DNA of 64,000 nt from Thunnus maccoyii (GCF_910596095.1 NC_056545.1:26373067-26437066); one strand, 5' to 3'. Shown: positions 31,001 through 42,702, numbered from the stretch's first letter. The notes: generated from the letters alone by a model not told the origin. Program-made: numbers and translations.

Positions 31001-31880
31001 GTTTAGGGACTTTCAAAGTAATCCTGAGCTAGAGACAGACAGAAAAATACAAAATACTGTGAATGAGCTATTGGTATTGGTGGAAACCAGTAGTGTAGGC
31101 CTAATTGAAATGCTAATGACAGGCTATGATGTCAGCAGACACCTCATGTTGCAGAGACACTCTGAAGTTTTTGCCTCAAGCTGATTTTAAATAACATCAG
31201 GTAACCATGACAGACATTTGTAGGAATGAAAAAACGCCAAGTGTAGCATGCAAACAAATATGTAAAACATTCATTGCAACAAGGCACCAGGATCTTTCAG
31301 GAATGTTCTGTTTGTGTATGCTCATGTGCACATGCATGTTTCAATGAATATTTTCTTTCCGCTGTACAAACAGCTGCTGTCTACATATCTACAGTTACAA
31401 ATTGACCTGCAAAAGTGACTCGACTGGTTTGACAAGTCACAGTGTAAATACTACAACTCTGAACTCTAGCTGCTCTATGAAAAACCACCTGCAGCAAGTT
31501 AAACTTTTAAACAAATTTTTGGTGATAAAAGGATGTTTGAAATTACTCTGAAACTGCTTGAGCTCAGAGTGTCTGTGTTTGTTTATTGGGTGGTCCCTTA
31601 AATTCCTACAGTACCTTAGGCTGCATTTGTGTTTGTCAAACTATAACCGGTTTAAGACAATGGCGATTCTGTCTGACAACAATAGGTGGAAATACAGCTG
31701 CAGAGAAGTGTGCGCAATTCATCCACAGATGAGCCACATGAGAAATTTGAGAGCAAAGGAAACTGTGAGGAAAATGGAAGCATTTTATAGCACATTACTT
31801 GTCACTTCTTATACTTTTCACATTTCATTCATTCTTTCTCTTTCAGTTTGTTCTCTGTCTCTCTCCTCTCCTGCCTGTAT
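28031..31880. other. Intergenic stretch between the two TRIM promoters
   Basis: About 3.9 kb of AT-rich DNA with T- and A-runs and no exon-like sequence that I can support. ORFs such as 30231-30476 (plus) and 29742-29945 (minus) have no recognisable homology. It should contain the upstream regulatory DNA of both TRIM genes. Confidence 0.55.
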
Positions 31881-31881
31881 G

Positions 31882-31957
31882 CCCTCTCTCCCTCTCTCTC
31901 TCTCCCTCCCTCTCTCTCTCTCTACCTCTCTCTCTCTCTCTCTCCCTCCCTCTCCCT
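31882..31957. repeat. (CT)n microsatellite upstream of TRIM-B
   Basis: A degenerate CT/CCCT pyrimidine run about 250-320 bases before the TRIM-B start codon, giving poly-Ser/Leu pseudo-ORFs in all plus-strand frames. Polypurine-polypyrimidine tracts this near a promoter can form H-DNA or bind GAGA-like factors; no evidence here beyond position. Confidence 0.9.
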
Positions 31958-32199
31958 TCTTGCTCAACCTGCTTATCTGAACTGGGCAGGGCTCGATATA
32001 CTCACAGCACAGGGGGGAGGGCCTTGTCTGCTTTCAATCAATAACCTCTGGAATTCAGAAATACAAGTAGGTCCTGTCTCTGGCAGGCTGTACCACACTC
32101 TTGAGGGCGGGCTCCCAGGCACACTCGACGAAATCTCTATCTGCTCCTGGCATTCTCTCTCCGCTTCCGCAGGTCTGACTGTGTTTTGAGTCCATCACC

Positions 32200-35100
32200 A
32201 TGGCTGATCACACTTCTCCAGATTACTTCAGCTGCTCCCTGTGTCTGAACCTTTTGAAGGACCCTGTGGCTATTCCCTGTGGCCACAGTTTCTGTATGGA
32301 CTGCATCAGCGGCTACTGGAATGAGGCTGACTACACAGGGATTTACATTTGTCCCCAATGTAAGATCACATTCACCCAGAGGCCTGTGCTGCGGCCCAAC
32401 GCCACTTTGAGTCTGGTGGCTGAGAAGATCAAGAAGAGCGGTCTGAACCTCAACCTGAACACATCCCAGGGGAACGTCTACGCCGGGCCAAGTGACGTAC
32501 CCTGTGACTTCTGCTCCGGGAAGAAATTAAAAGCTGTGAAGTCCTGTCTGAACTGTCTGGCATCCTACTGCGAGAAGCACCTGAAGCCCCACTATGAATC
32601 AGCCACATTCAAAAGGCACAAGTTGGTGGATGAGCTGGGAAACCTGGACAGGAAGATCTGCCCACAGCACCAGAAATCCCTGGAGCTCTTCTGTCGAACA
32701 GACCAGATGTGTATCTGTGCTATCTGCACAGTCAGTGAACACAAGGGCCATGACATTGTCTCTGCTGAGGCAGAGAGGGGCGAGAAACAGGTAAGAAATC
32801 CTCCTGTCTGTGTAAATGGCTCTTTTCAGTGAACTAAACGCTTAAAAGCACAGAGGTAGTACTGGTCACTTTCAGAAAATGAAAGTGTGTGTTTCTTGTC
32901 AGACAGATAAGCAGTGCATTCATTTGCACACGAGAAGGTGAAACTCCCACAAAGTCATTGAGAATTCAACTTTTAAAGTTTTTCAGAGAGATATACTTTT
33001 TAAAAAAGAGGGAAGTAGTTGATACATTAAAAGATATATCGCCTTTGGAGTGATTTGAGTACAAGCAGGAAGGGTGTTTTTCCCAACTCCTGCCCCTGCA
33101 CTACAACTAGCGCTTGTACTTTGACCCATTTCACCAACACTATCAGCTACCCTGGCAGGCATTCACCGCCAAAACAAATGCAGCTCTCTGATTAGCTGTG
33201 TGGACGCCAGGGGAGTGTCTTAGTTATCGCATTTGAAAGCTGCTTTTCAGAGAATGCAGTGTTCCAGCTGTGGGATAGATATACAGAAACAGTAGACTTC
33301 CTTCTGCTGTGTCGGTTCCCACCTGTGGGAGTGAGTCTGTAGTGAAACTGGAATGTCAGGGAGTCAAGGCCTTCAACGGCTCATGACCAATCCCAAACCA
33401 AAGTCGTACACATTCAAATGACTCACCAGTCACGTTGTCTGTAAAACAGTGTAGAGTAGATAAGAATGTAAACAGATACTGTACTATAAATCTGCATTGT
33501 GGAGAACAATTATAGTTTCTGTGTATGAGTAATTTAGAAGAGGTGTTTTTATGACAGACAGGAATATGGGTTAAAGGATTTTAAGGGCACGGTAAAGTAA
33601 TAATTCATCTTCCTGTGTTCTTTGCAACACGGGGAGTCTGGTTTCTCTCACCCAAAGATTTACAACCTGAGTCTCACACATCTCACTCCGTCTCCCGCTC
33701 TCTCTCCCCTCCCCCTCTCATATTCACCCCCCCTCCCTCCCTAGATTCCCCGCATTCCTCAAGCTTATCTTGAAGAATGGGTTAGTGGGCTTGAGTAAAA
33801 GCTGAATTAGAAAAGCCCTCTATTCTGCATGTCAGTGCTGCGTGCACCTTGAAACATCTCTTTAAAAGTCAGTCAGCGGTAGATTCACATTCCTGACATG
33901 GCCAGAATTCCATTACAGATTTCCCCCCCCACCTCTCCCTCTGAGATAAAAGCTGGCCGTATTAAGAAGAATCTTTGAAAAGGGTTTATTAAACATGCCA
34001 AACAGACTCCCCAGATATTCCTTGATGAGAATGAATGTTTCTACTGAATCAACAAATATGAGCCTTTATATTCTGTACAATAAACCAGCATAGCATTCAA
34101 CTACATCTTATAATATACATCTTGTAAATCATATAAATATTTAATTCATGATGAGCTGTTGTACTACTGCAAAGAAAATTAAAGGAACTCAGTGCAGTTA
34201 TGCAAGAGAGTGCATGTTTAACAAAGATACCGAAATAAGCAGCTATGTAATACTCCTTTATTCTACAGAAACTCTTGGGAGTCTCCCAAGCTGAGATTAG
34301 ACAAAAATGCCAGGAGAGGGTGAAGGAGCTGGAGGAACTGAAGACTGCTGTAGATTCACTGAAGGTACAGTAAGAATTCTATGTTGATAATATATTGTGC
34401 CTTTCTACCATCCAGTTGTCTGGTTTTTCATTCAAAAAGTCAGACATCGCTATAGTTCATCACAGTTCAAACTGTAGTGGCAGTTCCTTCCGTAAAAACA
34501 CTGACATCCTGAGTATCCCATCCAGAACTCAGCCCAGAGAGCCATGGTGGAGAGCCAGAAAATGTTTGAGGACATGATTCGCTCCATTGAGAGGATGAGG
34601 TCAGAGGTGACCAAGCTGATCGGTATCAACGAGAAGGCTGCTTTCAACCAGGCCGAAGCTTTGATCGAGCGGCTGGAACAAGAGATCGATGAACTGAAGA
34701 AAAAGGAGTCTGGCCTGAAGCAGTTGTACAGCACTGAGGACCACATCCACTTCCTGCAGGTAACAAAGTCAAATATACCTGGAGTGGCCATTAAATTATG
34801 TCAAATAGTATTTTCACACAGTATGATGTTGTTCTCATGACATTGCATTTTTATTCTGATTTGGGTCAGATTCCAGTCAATAGCTTACATTGAACTAATT
34901 AGTACATATGGGTGCACTTTTCAATAAAATGGCTTATTACTACCAGAAGTTTTCTATGTGGATCATGACAATATGAAGACATATCAAATCCTTTATAACA
35001 ATCAAGCATAAAAAAAATGATGAATAAATCAATGGCAGTGCTTTGAGTGAAATTGATGTTCCTATCACTGTGAACCAAGCTCTAAAGTGATGAGTTTTAA

Positions 35101-36423
35101 AACTGTTAAAAGGTCCACGTGGATTTGAATGAAAAATCTGTTTGTGACAAAATAGCATTTGACTATATATCATTAGGATCAACAAGTGTGTCCTCTACAA
35201 TGTGATTTTCTTTTGTCAACACTCAGAACTTCAACTACCTGTGCACCCCTACTGACGATGGCTTCATACCCCGAGTGACAGTGAACCCTGACTTCTCCTT
35301 CGGGGCTGTCAGGAAAGCTGTGGCTGAGATCAAGGAACGCATTGAGGAGTTTGGCAGAGGGGAGCTGCTTAAGATCTCCAAATCAGGTCTGACCTTAGCA
35401 GCAGAAACACAATACTTGTACATGATGGACATAAAACACAAAAAAACATTGTCTAAATATGAATGTGTTCTGCCTTACAGTGAGTGAGGTTCCAGTCTAC
35501 ACTACAGAAAGTCGAACATTGGACAGAAGGAGCAGAGGTGAGTGCTGCCACGTCCTATAGCAATATACGACTGTAGGAGGTTAAACATTAATTACGTTTG
35601 TAGTGCAGTCAGCATAAATTGTCGGAAGCAAACCAGGAAGCAATTCTATCATAAATCTGGTTAAAAACACAAAAGAATTGAAGGCATGTGTGTGGGTGTA
35701 TGCAGTTCACAATGTCCTAACACAGTGCTTCTTCATCTGCAGTCAAGGAAATGACAATGACTGTGGACAACACTCCTCCAGAGCCAAAGAGCAGAGCTGA
35801 CTTTGTAAAATGTAAGTATCTGGTGTATATACTTGAAATATTACAATTGAACCCTATTAATCCAATTAATACTATAAAAATGTATTGATTTTCTTCCTTC
35901 AGACTTCTGCCAGCTGAAATTGGACGCTAACACGGCCTATAAGGAGCTGTACATCTCTGATAACAGCAGAAAAGTCATCCGCACCAGGGACCTGCAGCCC
36001 TACGGAGACAACACAGAGAGGTTTGACAGCTTTGCCCAGGTGTTGTGCCGAGAGGGCCTGTCTGGAGGCCGCTTCTACTGGGAGATCGAGTGGAGCGGGG
36101 AATTCTCCATTGGAGTGGCCTACAAGAGCATCAGCCGAAAGGGCAAAGGCTCACTGTGTCTGCTGGGCTACAACGACAAATCCTGGAGTCTACTTTGTTC
36201 TGACTCAGGTTACTCTGCCTGGCACAATCGCGTGGACAAACCTGTCAACGGCCCCCACTCCCCCAGGCTAGGCGTGTACCTGGACCACACTGCAGGTGTG
36301 CTGGCATTTTATAGCATTAGCAGCACCATGACCCTCCTGCACAGGTTTGAAACCACATTTGTTGAGCCTATCTATCCAGGCTTTGGAGTTGGAACCTCAG
36401 TCAAGATCTGCAATGTCAAGTGA
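32200..36423 (+). CDS. TRIM-B: RING/B-box/coiled-coil/B30.2 E3 ubiquitin ligase (TRIM16/TRIM25/finTRIM-like)
   Basis: Seven exons: 32200-32790, 34269-34364, 34526-34759, 35227-35386, 35481-35537, 35743-35811, 35903-36423. The sum is 1728 nt, 575 residues, all GT-AG. RING ligands are Cys12, Cys15, Cys27, His29, Cys32, Cys35, Cys51, Cys54. B-box 1 (CDFCSGKKLKAVKSC) and B-box 2 (CPQHQKSLELFCRTDQMC) follow; the coiled coil covers about residues 198-307 and PRY/SPRY residues 403-575 (FYWEIEWSGEFSIGVAYK, GVYLDHTAGVLAFYS). The start ATG has a good context (ATCACCATGG). Internal exon sizes 96/234/160/57/69 equal those of TRIM-A exactly. Intron 1 is long (about 1.5 kb). Predicted ubiquitin ligase; the substrate is unknown. 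It could be annotated as TRIM16-like or TRIM25-like, and sequence reading alone does not settle which. Confidence 0.94.
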
Positions 36424-36894
36424 ACATCTGAGCTATCATTGAAAATCTGAGAATACTTTCTATGTGTTTATTATAACATACAGCACACTTTTGGAATATA
36501 TATTTTTGCAATAATTTGAAACTGTACCAAACCACATTGATGAAGTTATGTCACTTATTGTTGAAGGAAAATGTTTCTCCCAAATGTGTATATACTGTTT
36601 TTTTAAAACTCTTTTTAACATCACATATTAAGTTTTGCATTGTGCTGTAAAATCCTACTTTTCAGGATAGTTTTCTAAGATATTACTACTCAAATAATTA
36701 CTTCATAATCACACAAGTACAATGTCAAGAGAAGTGTTAACCCTTTTAGTATCTGATAATAACTGCTGGATAATGTAATAACATGTTAGTATGTAATAAA
36801 TCAGCTTAACTTGTAAATGTAGTATGTTTTGAGAGTTACAACATCACATTTTTCCATTAACCCACATTAATAACTTCATAATGGGCATGACATA

Positions 36895-36971
36895 CAGTAC
36901 CAGTCAAACGTTTGGACATACCTTCCCATTCATTAGAATGACAAAGTGTGTCCAGACTTTGACTGGTACTG
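36895..36971. mobile_element. 77-bp mariner-like MITE in the TRIM-B 3' UTR
   Basis: Begins CAGTACCAGTCAAACGTTTG and ends AGACTTTGACTGGTACTG. A TA precedes it; on the right the flank is CA, a probable decayed TA. It lies about 470 bases after the TRIM-B stop codon and before the presumed poly(A) signal. Confidence 0.85.
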
Positions 36972-37387
36972 CATTTCAAGTGATGATGTAATTGTGAGTC
37001 ATGATGAATGTAACCTGAGATAATCAGAGGAACATTTTCTTACGATAAGTCATGATATTGTTGGCCAATACTATTGCATCATGAGTTTAAAATATGTTGC
37101 ACTCTTAAGAAGGTCATAGGTGATATAATAATGTTCATGTATGTACATTAACAGGTATCATTATGATTTCAGCTATTTCAGAAGAATATTTCATTGTCAT
37201 TTGATTTTTTCATGTTATGACATTATCTGACAGTTGTTACATCAAATCAGTTGCTAAGTATTTTTTCCCCACTTGAACTAACCCTTATTTAATTTTGTGT
37301 ATGTTTACTTACAGTATATAATGGACAACCAGAGTATAATTGTTATCCAGATTTGTTTTGTAACAAAATTATTCATTGATAGTTCTA

Positions 37388-37393
37388 AATAAA
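37388..37393 (+). terminator. Candidate poly(A) signal of TRIM-B
   Basis: AATAAA followed by a TTGTGTTTTTGAG stretch about 25 bases later, giving a 3' UTR of nearly 1 kb. A second AATAAA at 37615-37620 could serve instead. Confidence 0.5.
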
Positions 37394-38185
37394 GAGCTAC
37401 ATGAATGGATTAATTATTGTGTTTTTGAGATGATTTTTCTATTTTTATATACAAACATAAGAACTAGAAAAATGGTGATTATCTATGTTGCTAAATGTAG
37501 GTACTTAAATGAGAAAACAGAGCCACTTATTTGATGTTTTTTTACTTTGTGCTTTTACAAAGGCGAGGTCAAAAGTATCTGTATCAACAGAGATAGAATT
37601 TGAACCTTTGTTTCAATAAAGGATTAAACTGGTATGTGAACCACCCCATTTATTATCTATTAATCACCAAGCCACTTGTGCTGGAACAGAACAGTATAAA
37701 CTCTACTTAATACTCACGGCTCCCTCTGTTGGTTGATTACAGGAACTGAACTAAAATAAAAACATGACCATTTTGACCAGCAAAATATCAGCAACACTGT
37801 TAATCTTCAATGATATATCATATATGTGCAGTAAGAATATAAGACTTTAGATTGACATGTGCATTTCCTACTGTTCTGTGACATGTCATAATGTTTTCTG
37901 TGAAAAAAAAAAAATCCTATTGCACTGTGTTGTTAACTTTGCTGAAACACCTAATTTACTGGATGCAAGTGTCCTAGGTGGAAAAAGTATTTCTATTACT
38001 CATATTTCCTATAAGCTGTATGCTTGTATTTGTCAAATGCATTGTTAAATACATGCATGTTATTAAAAAAATTACATTTTGTAATATAGCTGCAGGTAAG
38101 AATATAACCAAACATTATGATCTGTTGCACGAAGAAATGAAGGACTCAGAAAACACTTTTTTTTTTTTTTAACAATAGACATCTG

Positions 38186-38191
38186 TTTATT
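38186..38191 (-). terminator. Poly(A) signal of atp5mg
   Basis: AATAAA on the minus strand 74 bases beyond the stop codon of atp5mg. A short 3' UTR like this fits a small nuclear gene for a mitochondrial subunit. A homopolymer T run (plus strand, about 38157-38171) lies just past it. Confidence 0.7.
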
Positions 38192-38264
38192 GATTCCCAG
38201 GAATTTTACAGGAAGTTGAGCATACAACGCTCAAGAGAAAACAAAAAGCACAACAGTCCAAAAC

Positions 38265-41200
38265 TCAGACATTATAGCCAACAATGCCTCCTTTGCCGAT
38301 GCACTCGCCAATGTAGAACCACATCATCACTTCAGTGGCCACCAGTCCGTTCCTTAGAGCATCCTGTAAGAAACAAATTAGCCTTAAATAAGCATTTATT
38401 TTTTACAACATAGACTAACAATAAAACAAGACTAATACTGATGAATACACCTGACCTCATGTGTCCACTATGAAAAGCTTACCTAGGAGTATTTAATTAG
38501 TAGTTTTATTGATTTGTTGATCAAAAACTAATCAGAAACTATTTGAAAATCAATAATTTCACTCATTTTTCCTCTTGCCTCTTTCAGGCAAAAATACCTT
38601 AAATTCTCTAGTTCAAGCTTCTCACATCTGAGGATTTTGAATACTTTTTGATTTTGATGCTTTTGTCAACTCTAACAGTTAACATAATATATTTGAGTTT
38701 TAAACTGAATCAGTGTGTAAGCTGAATACATCTCTTTGGGCTCTGATGAATCATAATTGGCACTTTTCACTATTTTCTGACATTTTATAGACAAAATGAT
38801 AAAATGAGTGATTGAGAAAATAACCAGAAGACCAGCTGCAGCTTTCATACAGTTTGTTATTTCTCAGTGCTGCAATCACCACAAACAAAAATTGTACTGG
38901 GGTGGGCTGTCCAAATCTCTGCACTGAATAACTAACAACTCTTAACAAATGAAACCAAACCATTGCTATAGGATATATGTTCTTGTCATTTAAGTGAACC
39001 TTTAACATGAAGGACAGTTGCAATTAAAGACAACAACTTTAATCAGCAAGCTGCTTAACAGCTTAACATGTTTTACAAATATAAAATTGATCTGAAAAGT
39101 AACTAGTAACTGTGAAATAAATGTAGTGGAGTAGAAAGTACAATATTTCCCTCTGAACTGTAGTGGGGTAGAAGTATAAAGTAGCACAAAATGGAAATAC
39201 TCAAGTAAAGTACAAGCGCTTCAATACTGTACTCAAGTACAGTACTTGAGTAAATATACTTAGTTACATTCCACCACTGGATACCAGAAACTATCTTGCT
39301 CAAGTTGTCTTAAATAAAACATACAGCTACCACAACCTGATGTTCTGTGAACAAATTTAGGGGAAAACAATTGTATTGGGCTTTCTAATGATGGATATAT
39401 ACAGTAAAGTACACACACACACACACACACACACACTGTACAAACTGCGGAGACTGATGCAAGGCTTCATTTTACAATCTGACATCACTTTTATGAACAG
39501 AATTTTAAATGCTTATCAACATAATTCCAACATCTGATCTTAAGTAATTTTTTTTAATTACTAGTGCAGTGCCTGTTCAAAATGTGCCTGTTTAGAACGG
39601 GCCGATTGCTTCAGCACATAGACAAATGATTACAGTTGATTTGAGTTGTGAATGAGTATATACACATCAACAACATGAAAGAAACTAACATTCTATTATA
39701 AGCAGATGTTAAAAATTATAAGTAAATATAAGTAATTACTAGTAGTATATATACATACATGTTCTATTCCCATGTTAAGTAAAATAAGGGCTGCATTTAA
39801 AAATAAAATAACGTGCTTCCTAAAATAAAGTGGATCAATCATATTGGGCTCTTAGATCGTTCATTTTCGGTATGTTTGTTCTAAAGATTTGTGCTTTGTC
39901 TGTAGTGGCGCTTCACACAAGACAAACTGGTTTTGATCTGCCTGTGAGAAGTATTTCCTTCATTTTATGCGGGTCCATAAGCGTGTATTGGGCTCTGAGC
40001 GCTTGCAAAACGTGGGTGACCTACGATCAGCCATGTACCTGAACACCTCCTGCGTAGACACAACGGTTCACGCGCTGCTGCTCATCTGCTAAATGTGCTG
40101 GGCAGGCTATGTTAACTCCAAAGATTTGTGCTTTGACTGTAGTGGTGCTTCACAATTGCCATAGTCTCAGAGTAAATGAGACAAACTGATTTTGAACAGC
40201 CCGTGGAAGTATTTGCTCCGTTTTACATGCATAACTACAGTCATTGTGTGTTGGGCTCTGAGCGCTTCCAAAACATGGGAGACCCACGCTCAACAATGTA
40301 CCTGAATGCATCCTGTGTAGTCGCTTGCTGCTGATCTGCTAAACGTGCTGCTTACACTACACTTTCTGTCTAGAGACGGGGTAAGAGTGTCTATTCTTGA
40401 TTAAAAGTTCTGTTTTCGCTGTCTACTTTTCTCTTTTTAGAGCACTTTTCTCCGACTCGTGTAACGCCTCAATTCTGGTCTCTCTGACATACAGAAGTTC
40501 GATACTGCACACCCTCTGTTCCCCAACTATACACCCACCAAGTGTGGAGTCTATCAGATGAAAAGTTCAAGAGATACGCGAAGGACATACATACATACAA
40601 ACATCCCTTCCTTTAGTAAATAGATTGGTTTAGAGGTACATTCACTTCATACATAAATGTATTATATAGTATGTATATAATTACTGCACAGTGTATAATA
40701 ACCTTTTCTATTTTACCATTTAAACACACAATATGTAATTTCTGCTGCTAGGGGTCTCTCAATCAAAACAAGAACAAAAGACAGAGTTTGATGACATTGT
40801 GAAGTAGCGTGGGATCAGTTGTTGTCTTCAATGTTACACATCCAGCTTCTCCGGGTTAAGATTACTTCAGTGTTCATCGATCAGGAGGTTTTTACTGGGA
40901 GCCGAATTATCCACAGAGGTCTCCTCCTCTCCAAAACAAACATACATCACTATTTTATTTTATTCTACTGTTGTGTGTGTGATGTTATCGTTGAATGTTT
41001 GAGCTTCACTGTGCAGAATGATGAACATGCAGAGTTTGACACTAGGAGGCTGTTTTCACATTCATTTGCGAAAGTTTCTGAGCTCATTGAAAATCTGATT
41101 TTAAGGGGTGGGACTACAAGCAGGATTTGTGACATCACAACTATTTTGGAATCTGATCCTGGTCAAGTATGCAACTTATGCTACATCCACACTAATACGT

Positions 41201-42702
41201 TTTCGTCTTAAAATGCATAACTTTTGCTACATTTATGCTTAGGATCCAGAATACTCCGGCGTTTTCCAAACCCTAAAAGACTTTTGGAAAAGGCTGCTGG
41301 ACCCGTTTTAGTTTGAAAAATCTGGGATTGCGTTTTAGTCTGGACGGACAGAAACTGAGACTTTTGAGAACAATAACGCAGACACCTACATTTGCGTCCT
41401 GATTGGGTCTAATTAGTCACACCGTGGCCGCCTTTACTTTCAGTAGACAGTTCCATCTCATCGTCAGTCCAAGCGAAGAAATCTCTGGTCTTACTTTTCA
41501 ACACTGCTGTTCTTCCTCCGTAGTATTTTCTGCAACTAGGCAACCAACAGAGTAGACAATCTGCTTCCTGTTTACACCAGCATGCAAATGCCCAGTGTAC
41601 GTGCATGGTCATGTGATATGCGTTTTCAGGCTATGTCCATGTTAGTATGGACTGCAATTATTTCTGAAACAGTGCTACAGCGCTTGTGTGGATGGAGATC
41701 ATTTTCATTTTAATACATCATTTTAAAATAAAAACGTACTAGTGTGAACGTAGCTTTACACAAGTGTGATGTGGAAACTTGATGCCTCAGGGGACATATA
41801 CTGAGAATGGACTTTACGGTGAAGTAGGAGACATCTTGTGTTCAGCAGTTAAATTTCAGAAAATTTAACTATTTACATATTCAGAAATTCTGGGCTTTTA
41901 AATGAGGGAGAAAGAATAAATGTCATTTTAATTTATAACTAGGTAATTTTAACTTTTAGTGAAAAAAAAAAAACATATCAGACACAAATTATAAATCAAA
42001 GCAGAGTATTTTTATATGTCTTAGAAGTCTGGAGGGGATCTTTAAATTTCCCTCGGGATTAATAACGTATTTCTTGTTCTTAAATACAAGTGTGTCTGGC
42101 AGTAACACACGCACCTTCACTGTGGTTTGACCTAGGCGTCCTGACTGAAAAGCCTTCACGATATTTGTGGCTCCCTCGATGGCCTTGGGGATCTCTGCAG
42201 GGCTCGGGGGGACCAGCTCGACACGGGCGTAGTGCCAGAAGGTTGCTAGCCGAGGTTTGGAGTAGGTGACAGCGGCTGAGAGAGAACAAATACAGCTCAT
42301 TTTTCCATTTGCTTGGGCTAAATTTTGCTCTGAGCTGCTGGTTGATAGCATTAGCCGCTCAGCTATATGACTTAAGAGTGTAAACAGTATGAGTCACCCG
42401 CCACAGCCAGCCAAAAAACAACTTAATCAAAGGGACCAAGACGACACAAAATGTTAAAAAGGCTACACAAAATGTTAAAAGACAGCACAAACAAACAGTA
42501 GAAACCAACATTACTGCCGTCTCATTCAATTGAAGGCTGGGCGCTATTGTTGGCCTAGCTATGTCCTGTTACTGCAGATTATACTGTCAATAATGCAGTT
42601 ATCCATTGTTGAACACATGTAACGAATAATAAAACAACACATTTACTTACCGCCGACCAGGGAGGGCACCTTTGCGACCAGTTTTTGCACAGCTTGTGCC
42701 AT
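38265..42702 (-). CDS. atp5mg: ATP synthase membrane subunit g (mitochondrial F1Fo)
   Basis: Three coding exons in gene order: 42702-42651, 42275-42115, 38363-38265, totalling 312 nt and 103 residues, the same length as the human protein. Recognisable segments are [31 protein letters not shown] and the C-terminal [20 protein letters not shown] ending GYNV. Subunit g is a small single-pass inner-membrane protein of the Fo part; it contacts subunit e and supports dimers of ATP synthase at cristae rims. The C-terminal hydrophobic segment holds the GxxxG-like spacing expected. All splice sites are GT-AG. Intron 2 is unusually long (3.75 kb) because it is filled with repeats. No sign of a processed copy: introns are kept, so this is the functional gene. 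Confidence 0.96.
39410..39437. repeat. (AC)n microsatellite in atp5mg intron 2
   Basis: About 13 uninterrupted AC units. Confidence 0.9.
39883..40350 (+). repeat. Tandem direct duplication, two copies about 237 bp apart
   Basis: Copy 1 (39883-40100) and copy 2 (40120-40350) share AAAGATTTGTGCTTTG(T/A)CTG, GTAGTGG(C/T)GCTTCACA, GTATTGGGCTCTGAGCGCTT or its TGTTGGGC variant, CAATGTACCTGAA or CATGTACCTGAA, and a TCTGCTAAA(T/C)GTGCTG end. Copies have diverged by substitutions and small indels (one has an extra CATAGTCTCAGAG piece). This is a dimer inside a repeat-rich intron; whether the parent is a transposon with internal repeats is unknown. Confidence 0.75.
40370..40625 (+). repeat. Possible non-LTR retroposon 3' end
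   Basis: A short segment ending in GGACATACATACATACAAACAT and followed by a TAGTAAATAGATTG stretch looks like the microsatellite-like tail that fish RTE-type LINEs leave. No protein-coding remnant is readable upstream. Family call is tentative. Confidence 0.3.
40725..41965 (+). mobile_element. Dispersed MITE-like repeat, interrupted by a second element
   Basis: Starts near ACACAATATGTAATTTCTGC and CTAGGGGTCTCTCAATCAAA, a left end I recognise from an abundant percomorph repeat, and ends near GTAATTTTAACTTTTAGTG. The right half is shared with the inverted copy at 20345-20640. It has been split by the 577-bp insertion at 41179-41755. The ORF at 40819-41211 that crosses the left part is not protein-like and ends inside the insertion. 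Confidence 0.7.
41179..41755. mobile_element. Nested MITE with TTA target duplication (PIF/Harbinger-like)
   Basis: The left end reads TGCTACATCCACACTAATAC; the reverse complement of the right end reads AGCTACGTTCACACTAGTAC, and similarity continues for about 35 bases (GTTTT, TTTTAAAATG). TTA flanks both sides (41176-41178, 41756-41758), while the uninterrupted relative at 20.4 kb has a single TTA there. A TWA duplication is the signature of PIF/Harbinger insertion. Inside, a minus-strand ORF (41612-41409) contains [16 protein letters not shown], reminiscent of the Myb/SANT-like WTDEE motif of the accessory protein in this superfamily. Non-autonomous; no transposase. Confidence 0.75.
42030..42090 (+). 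repeat. Retroposon-tail-like motif
   Basis: AATTTCCCTCGGGATTAATA followed by ACGTATTTCTT is very close to the 3' tail shared by many teleost LINE and SINE copies. It lies about 25 bases from the donor of atp5mg exon 2. Only the tail is visible, so the source family is not called. Confidence 0.4.

Noticed and set aside
31558-32189. Three overlapping plus-strand ORFs before TRIM-B
   Set aside because: Largely Ser/Leu/Pro from the CT microsatellite; the TRIM-B ATG at 32200 starts a fresh frame with a clear RING.
40819-41211. 130-codon ORF
   Set aside because: It lies in a dispersed repeat and runs into the nested MITE; no protein character.
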